Source of the DNA: Brevundimonas variabilis | Lineage (GTDB): Bacteria; Pseudomonadota; Alphaproteobacteria; Caulobacterales; Caulobacteraceae | Length of the DNA: 64,000 nucleotides | Assembly (NCBI RefSeq): GCF_014199945.1 | Contig: NZ_JACHOR010000003.1 | Coordinates: forward strand, 310,001-374,000 | Reading direction: 5' to 3' | In this document: in pieces, positions 59,897-64,000 of the stretch | Layout: every line of letters starts with the position of its first letter | How positions within the stretch are numbered: position 1 is the first letter of the stretch | The notes under the pieces: generated by a model | Databases searched by the model: none | Told to the model about the DNA's origin: nothing | What the model saw: the letters and a program-made list of their open reading frames with translations, nothing else | Position numbers and translations under genes: made by a program

Positions 59897-60235
59897 ATGG
59901 CCGCTCCCATGAATGATGTTCGAGCGACCCAGGACTCCGATGACGTGCCGGTCGTCCTCATCAATGTCCTGAAATGTCAGCCTGAAAAGCAGGAAGCCTT
60001 GCTGGAGCTTCTCACCGGTCTGATGGGTATCCAGCGCGACCTGCCCGGTTTCGTCTCGGCCACTCTGCATCGCGGACTGAACGGCAGGACGGTCGCCAAC
60101 CATGCTGTCTGGCGATCGGTCGAGGACTGGAGGGCCATGACCCGGAACCCGGACGTCTCTGCCGCCATGAACCCGATCATGGCCATCGCGACCTTCGAAC
60201 CCAATCTTTACGAGCCCGGCGAGTTGATCGACTAG
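59897..60235 (+). CDS. Antibiotic biosynthesis monooxygenase (ABM) domain protein
   Basis: 112-residue dimeric alpha-beta barrel type. VPVVLINVLKCQPEKQEALL (strand 1 and helix), LTGLMGIQRDLPGFVSATLH, RGLNGRTVANHAVWRSVEDW, and late NPIMAIATFEPNLYEPGELI. Such proteins include quinone monooxygenases and haem-degrading enzymes, but no ligand is clear. Either ATG 59897 or ATG 59909 may be the start. Convergent with mutY; the two stops overlap (60232-60235). Confidence 0.85.
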   Translation: MAAPMNDVRATQDSDDVPVVLINVLKCQPEKQEALLELLTGLMGIQRDLPGFVSATLHRGLNGRTVANHAVWRSVEDWRAMTRNPDVSAAMNPIMAIATFEPNLYEPGELID

Positions 60236-61257
60236 CGCTCGCCCCCGGCCCGGACCAGCGCCTTGGCGAAGACGGTCGGCAGGGCGGACATGGCCTCGGC
60301 CTCCTCCAGCCAGATCACATCCTTCGCTGCCGCCGTGGCCACCCGTACCTGCAGGGTCAGCGAGAAATGGGTGAAGACATGTTCGATCGCCCCGGCATCG
60401 CGCCAGTCGGCGACGACCGGGTCCGTGACTTCCGGCCCCTCGCCCCAGTCCGAGGTTGGCAGCCCGATCATCCCGCCCAGAAGACCCTTGTCCGGCCGGC
60501 GCACCACGGCCACCCGCCCCTGACCGTCGCGCATGACCCAGGCCACGCCGGTGCGGTGAGGGCGCGGCGCCTTCGCGCCCTTGACCGGGAATCGCTCCGG
60601 TTCTCCGCTGGCCAGACCCTGGCAATGCCGCGCGACGGGACAGACCAGACAGAGCGGTGACCGGGGCCGGCAGACGGTTGCACCAAGATCCATCAGGGCC
60701 TGGGCCCAGTCGCCGGGCCGGTCGTCGGTCACGAGCGTCCCCGCCAGCCGCTTCAGCTCGACCTTGCCCCCGGGCAGCGGCGTATCGACCGCGAACAGCC
60801 GGGCCATGACCCGCTCGACATTGCCGTCGACGACATTGGCCGGGCGGTCGAAGGCGATCGCGGCCACGGCCGCCGCCGTATAGGCCCCGACCCCGGGCAG
60901 GGCCAGCAGCCCGGCTTCCGTATCCGGAAACACGCCGTCATGGTCGTTCGCGACGGCCCGGGCACAGGCCAGCAGATTGCGCGCGCGGGCGTAGTAGCCC
61001 AGCCCCGCCCAGGCCCCCATCAGCTCTCCGTCGTCGACGGCCGCCAGCGCCGCGACCGTCGGCCAGCGCTTCGTGAAGCTGAGGAAATAGGGGGTGGCGT
61101 GCGGGACCGTGGTCTGCTGCAGCATCACCTCTGACAGCCACACCCGATAGGGATCGGTGCGCACCCCGGACCCCGGCGGCGCGCGCCACGGCAGGGTCCG
61201 GGCCCGGGCATCGTACCAGGCCAGCAGATCGGAACGGAGGGAGGCGACGTCGGTCAT
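60232..61257 (-). CDS. mutY: Adenine DNA glycosylase MutY
   Basis: Removes adenine mispaired with 8-oxoguanine. 341 residues from ATG 61257. HhH-GPD domain: YRVWLSEVMLQQTTV with catalytic Glu43, LLALPGVGAYTAAAVAAIAF (helix-hairpin-helix) and VVDGNVERVMARL. FeS cluster C-x6-C-x2-C-x5-C in CRPRSPLCLVCPVARHC. C-terminal NUDIX-like 8-oxoG recognition domain with KGLLGGMIGLPTSDWG and HVFTHFSLTLQVRVAT. The long ORF to 61896 reads antisense to the DUF721 gene and is discarded. Confidence 0.95.
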   Translation of the reverse strand: MTDVASLRSDLLAWYDARARTLPWRAPPGSGVRTDPYRVWLSEVMLQQTTVPHATPYFLSFTKRWPTVAALAAVDDGELMGAWAGLGYYARARNLLACARAVANDHDGVFPDTEAGLLALPGVGAYTAAAVAAIAFDRPANVVDGNVERVMARLFAVDTPLPGGKVELKRLAGTLVTDDRPGDWAQALMDLGATVCRPRSPLCLVCPVARHCQGLASGEPERFPVKGAKAPRPHRTGVAWVMRDGQGRVAVVRRPDKGLLGGMIGLPTSDWGEGPEVTDPVVADWRDAGAIEHVFTHFSLTLQVRVATAAAKDVIWLEEAEAMSALPTVFAKALVRAGGER

Positions 61258-61278
61258 CGGTCGCGCTATATAAGCACC

Positions 61279-61848
61279 ATGGCCCGCGACCTGCCCACGG
61301 AAAGCGAGACCCGCGAAATCCTGTCGCGGCGACGGACTCGGCCGGCTCCCCGGCCCGCGCCGCCTGCCGGTCGCGCGCTGGCCCCGCTGATCAAGGAACT
61401 CGATGCGAAATTCGGCCGCGGTGCCTCGGCGCTGGAGCCGCGGTGGCGCGAGATCGTCGGCGACCAGCTGGCCCGCGTCACCCGCCCCCAGAAGCTGACC
61501 AAGGGCCGGGCCGGTGCGGGCGGAACGCTGGAGTTGCGCGTCGCCGGCCCCGCCGCCCTGCTGGTCCAGCACCAATCCGCCGACATCCTGGCGCGCGTGA
61601 ACCTGTTTCTGGGCCCCGGCAGCGTCCAGTCGTTGCGCATCGCCCAGGGACCGGTCAAGCCGCTGACCCTGCCCGCCGCCTCGACCAAGGGGGCGCGGCG
61701 GCGCATCGACCCGCTCGACGCCGCCGCCGAGGCCGAACTGGCCCGCTCGGTGGAAGCCGCCCCGGACGCCCTGAAGGCGGCACTGGCCAACCTGGGGCGT
61801 GCGGTCCTGTCGGATGAAGCCAAGGGCCGGTCGCCAAGAGGGCGGTGA
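61279..61848 (+). CDS. DUF721 (DciA-like) domain protein
   Basis: 189 residues, 21 bases from the divergent mutY start. The DUF721 core is around LAPLIKELDAKFGRGASALE, PRWREIVGDQLARVTRPQKL, GTLELRVAGPAALLVQHQSA and DILARVNLFLGPGSVQSLRI, typical of proteins related to the DnaB helicase operator DciA. An N-terminal basic, Pro-rich stretch (SRRRTRPAPRPAPPAGR) and a long C-terminal tail flank it. In many alphaproteobacteria this gene sits next to mutY, as here; a thioredoxin-like gene and smc usually follow but are absent. DciA function is plausible but unproven for this clade. Confidence 0.87.
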   Translation: MARDLPTESETREILSRRRTRPAPRPAPPAGRALAPLIKELDAKFGRGASALEPRWREIVGDQLARVTRPQKLTKGRAGAGGTLELRVAGPAALLVQHQSADILARVNLFLGPGSVQSLRIAQGPVKPLTLPAASTKGARRRIDPLDAAAEAELARSVEAAPDALKAALANLGRAVLSDEAKGRSPRGR

Positions 61849-62069
61849 CAGCGACACGGCAGACGTGGTCTGACACGCGAAAATGGCTGTGGGCAACCCA
61901 TGGACGCCATGCCTTTGTCATCGGCCCCTCCCGCTCTGCGCAACGAGGGCTTCCGGCTGAACGGTTGGTTTTCGAGTTTCCGGCATGAAGCGTGTTTCGC
62001 GGGTTGCCGACTTGCGGAGGCAATTCAGCCCCCTTATGGTTTCAACCCTGACTTACAAGGGGCACGAAG

Positions 62070-62360
62070 ATGAAGTCATTTTGGGTTGTTCTTGTCGCAC
62101 TGGCTTTGTCGGGCTGTTTCTCACAGAAATCGGACCACAGGGTCGAAGTCGCCGGATCGCCAGACGACGTCAGCCGCTTCGTCGCGGCCGAGCGATCTCT
62201 AGATCCCGACGCCGTCGTCACACACAGTGCTGGACAGGGCCGGGCCGTGTTTTCAACCTCATCGGAAGAAGCCGTGGACGAGATCGCGGACAGGGCGACG
62301 GCCGCCCGCTTGAACGTCACGCTCACAAGCCTCCGCTGGTCGATCCAGTCCGGCACATGA
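62070..62360 (+). CDS. Small uncharacterised lipoprotein
   Basis: 96 residues. Lipobox LSGC with Cys16 (MKSFWVVLVALALSGCFSQ), start ATG 62070 after AAGGGG. The mature part reads KSDHRVEVAGSPDDVSRFVA, HSAGQGRAVFSTSSEEAVDE and RLNVTLTSLRWSIQSG, a small alpha-beta layout. No family recognised. The 221-base region from the DUF721 stop to this start has no further gene or clear repeat; a weak AT-rich part precedes the start. Confidence 0.68.
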   Translation: MKSFWVVLVALALSGCFSQKSDHRVEVAGSPDDVSRFVAAERSLDPDAVVTHSAGQGRAVFSTSSEEAVDEIADRATAARLNVTLTSLRWSIQSGT

Positions 62361-62621
62361 ACCCCTTCGGCCCCCAACCTGCAGCCCCGGATGGCGGGCG
62401 GCTTCGGCAGGGGGACCGGACAAGCGAGCCCCTCTGCGGGACGTCATGGTGCTGTCGCTGAACGGGACGACTTTGGTGTGGGCGCTAACCCAGGACGGAG
62501 TTGCCTGTTTGCCAAAAACTTTTTGGTTTCAGCCTCACCGTCGCAGCGTTGGTCCTCTGCTGAAAACACAAAAGGGTCGGCGAAGCGATCCGCCGCCCCA
62601 TTGTTCTGCCGAGTAGATTCT

Positions 62622-63116
62622 TCAGACGAAGCGACGGCTCCGACGGGACAGCACGATGCCGCCGCCCAGTGCGATGAGCCCCGCGAGGCCCCACATGGTC
62701 CATTCGCCGACGGTCGGCACCGCGGCTGCAACGGCATTGACGGTCTGGGTGACCGCAGCTGACGCACTGGTTGGGCAGCCGTTGGTAGAGGTATATGAAG
62801 CCGTGACGCTGCGTGCGCCGGCCGTCGGAAAGACGCGGCTCGCCGTCACCGAAGAACTGCCCGGATCGACGGTCGTCAGCGCGGCTGCACCCCCCAATGG
62901 CGTTCCGCCGTCGAGAAACTGAATCGCGCCAAAGCACTGGGCGGCGGAGGGGTTGGTGACTGTCGCTGTCAGGTTGACAGACGCGCCGACGGTCGACGGA
63001 TTCGGGCTCTGGCTGGTGATTGTCGTGACTGTGCCTGGGGCCCCCGCCAATGCGGTCGAGGCCACAAGGGCGGAGGCGAATGAGGCCGCGATGGCGGCTG
63101 AGCGGAACTTCAGCAT
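62622..63116 (-). CDS. Secreted Ig-like protein with IPTL-CTERM-type sorting signal
   Basis: 164 residues. Signal peptide MLKFRSAAIAASFASALVAS-ALA. One Ig-like fold (Big_5-type): TVTTITSQSPNPSTVGASVN, LTATVTNPSAAQCFGAIQFL, DGGTPLGGAAALTTV and RSVTASYTSTNGC with a likely Cys pair. The C-terminal 32 residues are VPTVGEW, then a hydrophobic helix MWGLAGLIALGGGIVL and basic SRRSRRFV. This is the IPTLxxWG-CTERM layout used by exosortase-type sorting enzymes. No exosortase gene is in the window. The 261-base gap to the previous gene holds the palindrome CCAAAAACTTTTTGG (62512-62526) and no gene. Confidence 0.8.
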   Translation of the reverse strand: MLKFRSAAIAASFASALVASTALAGAPGTVTTITSQSPNPSTVGASVNLTATVTNPSAAQCFGAIQFLDGGTPLGGAAALTTVDPGSSSVTASRVFPTAGARSVTASYTSTNGCPTSASAAVTQTVNAVAAAVPTVGEWTMWGLAGLIALGGGIVLSRRSRRFV

Positions 63117-63240
63117 GGATACCTTCGAAAAAAATCCCGGGGAACCAACCCCCGCGAATCGACGATCACGTTAGGCAGGGTCTGGACGAAAACAAGCGCA
63201 GAACAGAACTCATCGACGCTTGTTCTTGCGAGAGGTGTCG

Positions 63241-64000
63241 TCAGCGTCGAAACGGTTCCTGCAGGCAGCCGAGGACGCCCGGACCCGGCGTGAAGCCTTC
63301 GACGCCAATCGGCATCATGGGGCGTTCGTTGGCCACGCGACGACGATAGGTGCCGAACATCCGGTCCCAGATGGACAGGATCATTCCGAAATTGCTGTTG
63401 CCCTCGTCCATCCGCACCGAGTGATGGACGCGGTGCATGCCCGGCGTGACGACAACCAGCCGGGCGACGCGGTCGATCGGCTCCGGCAAGGCGACGTCCA
63501 TATGGGTGACGAACTGCCAGATGCCGACCATGACCCCGTAACCCATGATCACGAGCAAGGGTACGCCCAGGACGGCGAGGATGCACAGCTGGGCGACGCC
63601 ACCGACGATGGCCTCCAGCGGATGATGTCGTACGCCCGTGGAGGCGTCCATCAGCTGGTCCGAATGGTGGGTCCGGTGAAGACGCCACAGCAACGGGACC
63701 GCATGGAAGGCCAGGTGGCTCAGATAGGCCAGAAGGTCGATCAGCAGGAACGACACGATGACCAGAAGCCAGACCGGCAAATCCATGGCGACCAGTGGCG
63801 GGAAGGGAATGAACCGGTCGACGACGACCGCCAGTTGCTGGATCCACGGGGCCAGCAGCGCCACCGCTCCAAACCCCACGACGAAAAGAAGGAGATTGAC
63901 GACCCAGCGCTTGCGCTGGGCGTCCCGGCCGCGAACCTGAGGCCACAGCTGTTCCGCTCCGACAGACAGGACGAACACGACGGCCGCCACTGCGAGCTGC
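63241..64000 (-). CDS. Sterol desaturase/fatty acid hydroxylase family protein, truncated at window end
   Basis: Di-iron membrane oxygenase family. The histidine clusters are complete: SHLAFH (HX3H), LHRTHHSD (HX2HH), and VHHSVRMDEGNSNFG with GMHRVHH. Membrane helices flank them (LLIDLLAYLSHLAFHAVPLL, VPLLVIMGYGVMVGIWQF). The frame is open to the right edge (…QLAV before the apparent GTG 63990), so the true start lies beyond 64000. Ends RRRVANERPMMPIGVEGFTP, then LGCLQEPFRR. Function could be fatty acid or carotenoid/sterol-like hydroxylation; not resolved. Confidence 0.87.
   Translation of the reverse strand, partial: QLAVAAVVFVLSVGAEQLWPQVRGRDAQRKRWVVNLLLFVVGFGAVALLAPWIQQLAVVVDRFIPFPPLVAMDLPVWLLVIVSFLLIDLLAYLSHLAFHAVPLLWRLHRTHHSDQLMDASTGVRHHPLEAIVGGVAQLCILAVLGVPLLVIMGYGVMVGIWQFVTHMDVALPEPIDRVARLVVVTPGMHRVHHSVRMDEGNSNFGMILSIWDRMFGTYRRRVANERPMMPIGVEGFTPGPGVLGCLQEPFRR

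Noticed and set aside
60232..61896. 554-codon frame as a longer MutY fusion
   Set aside because: The upstream part is antisense to the DUF721 gene and has no domain; ATG 61257 begins the conserved MutY sequence.

Overview
The window looks like a chromosomal segment of a high-GC alphaproteobacterium of the Caulobacterales, most like Brevundimonas or a close relative. This is inferred from the TonB-receptor-rich content, the fbcFBC order of the cytochrome bc1 genes, the ETF-QO/TPR/ispE and recN/bamD neighbourhoods, and the many secreted peptidases. No phage, integrase, classical IS transposase, rRNA, tRNA or CRISPR array was seen. About 60 protein genes cover most of the sequence, and nearly all gaps are under 250 bases.

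Layout. 30-4990 (minus): an MBL-fold hydrolase, enoyl-CoA hydratase, GNAT, DUF1285, CoA-type NUDIX and CCA-adding enzyme, several with overlapping stop/start codons. 5175-8681 (plus): a secreted cysteine-repeat protein, exonuclease III and two uncharacterised proteins. 8688-18565 (minus): a TonB receptor with a small propeller-like partner, recN-DUF4126, a second TonB receptor and bamD. 18737-28672 (plus): prs, a lipoprotein, rplY, a MazE/MazF-type toxin-antitoxin pair, pth, a four-gene copper-related operon and ychF. The normally compact rplY-pth-ychF neighbourhood has thus been opened twice. 28676-31490 (minus): lipoprotein, M28 peptidase and gamma-carbonic anhydrase. 31553-32603 (plus): a structured RNA candidate with a terminator, then phoH. 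32840-36509 (minus): glyQ, a DUF559 nuclease and glyS. 36597-42226 (minus): fasciclin protein, ispE, TPR protein, ETF-QO. 42290-44888 (plus): uracil-DNA glycosylase and lytic transglycosylase. 44983-49543 (minus): second M28 peptidase and the bc1 operon. 49737-64000: trmL, tspO, a BLUF photosensor, M19 and M20 peptidases, DUF808, VOC, hemF, a hybrid histidine kinase, a GATase-like protein, ABM, mutY, DUF721, a lipoprotein, an IPTL-CTERM-like secreted protein and a truncated sterol-desaturase-family gene.

Most unusual content. (1) A small DUF559 (Vsr-like nuclease) gene between glyQ and glyS is bracketed by inverted copies of a roughly 45-base terminal sequence, each carrying its own palindrome. 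A 166-base internally deleted derivative with the same two ends and a remnant of the DUF559 5' end lies in frame inside glyS. This looks like an autonomous/non-autonomous pair of a mobile palindromic element able to live inside essential genes. (2) The copper-type operon is headed by a DUF2946 protein with both the CXXC and RAPP motifs of the copper-sensing upstream ORF described in Bordetella. (3) A GC-rich, strongly folded untranslated transcript candidate precedes phoH. (4) GC-rich dispersed palindromes of two further families sit between operons.

Calls are by reading motifs and neighbourhoods without database searches; family names are from recognition, and start sites were adjusted where an overlap, signal peptide or Shine-Dalgarno sequence favoured one.
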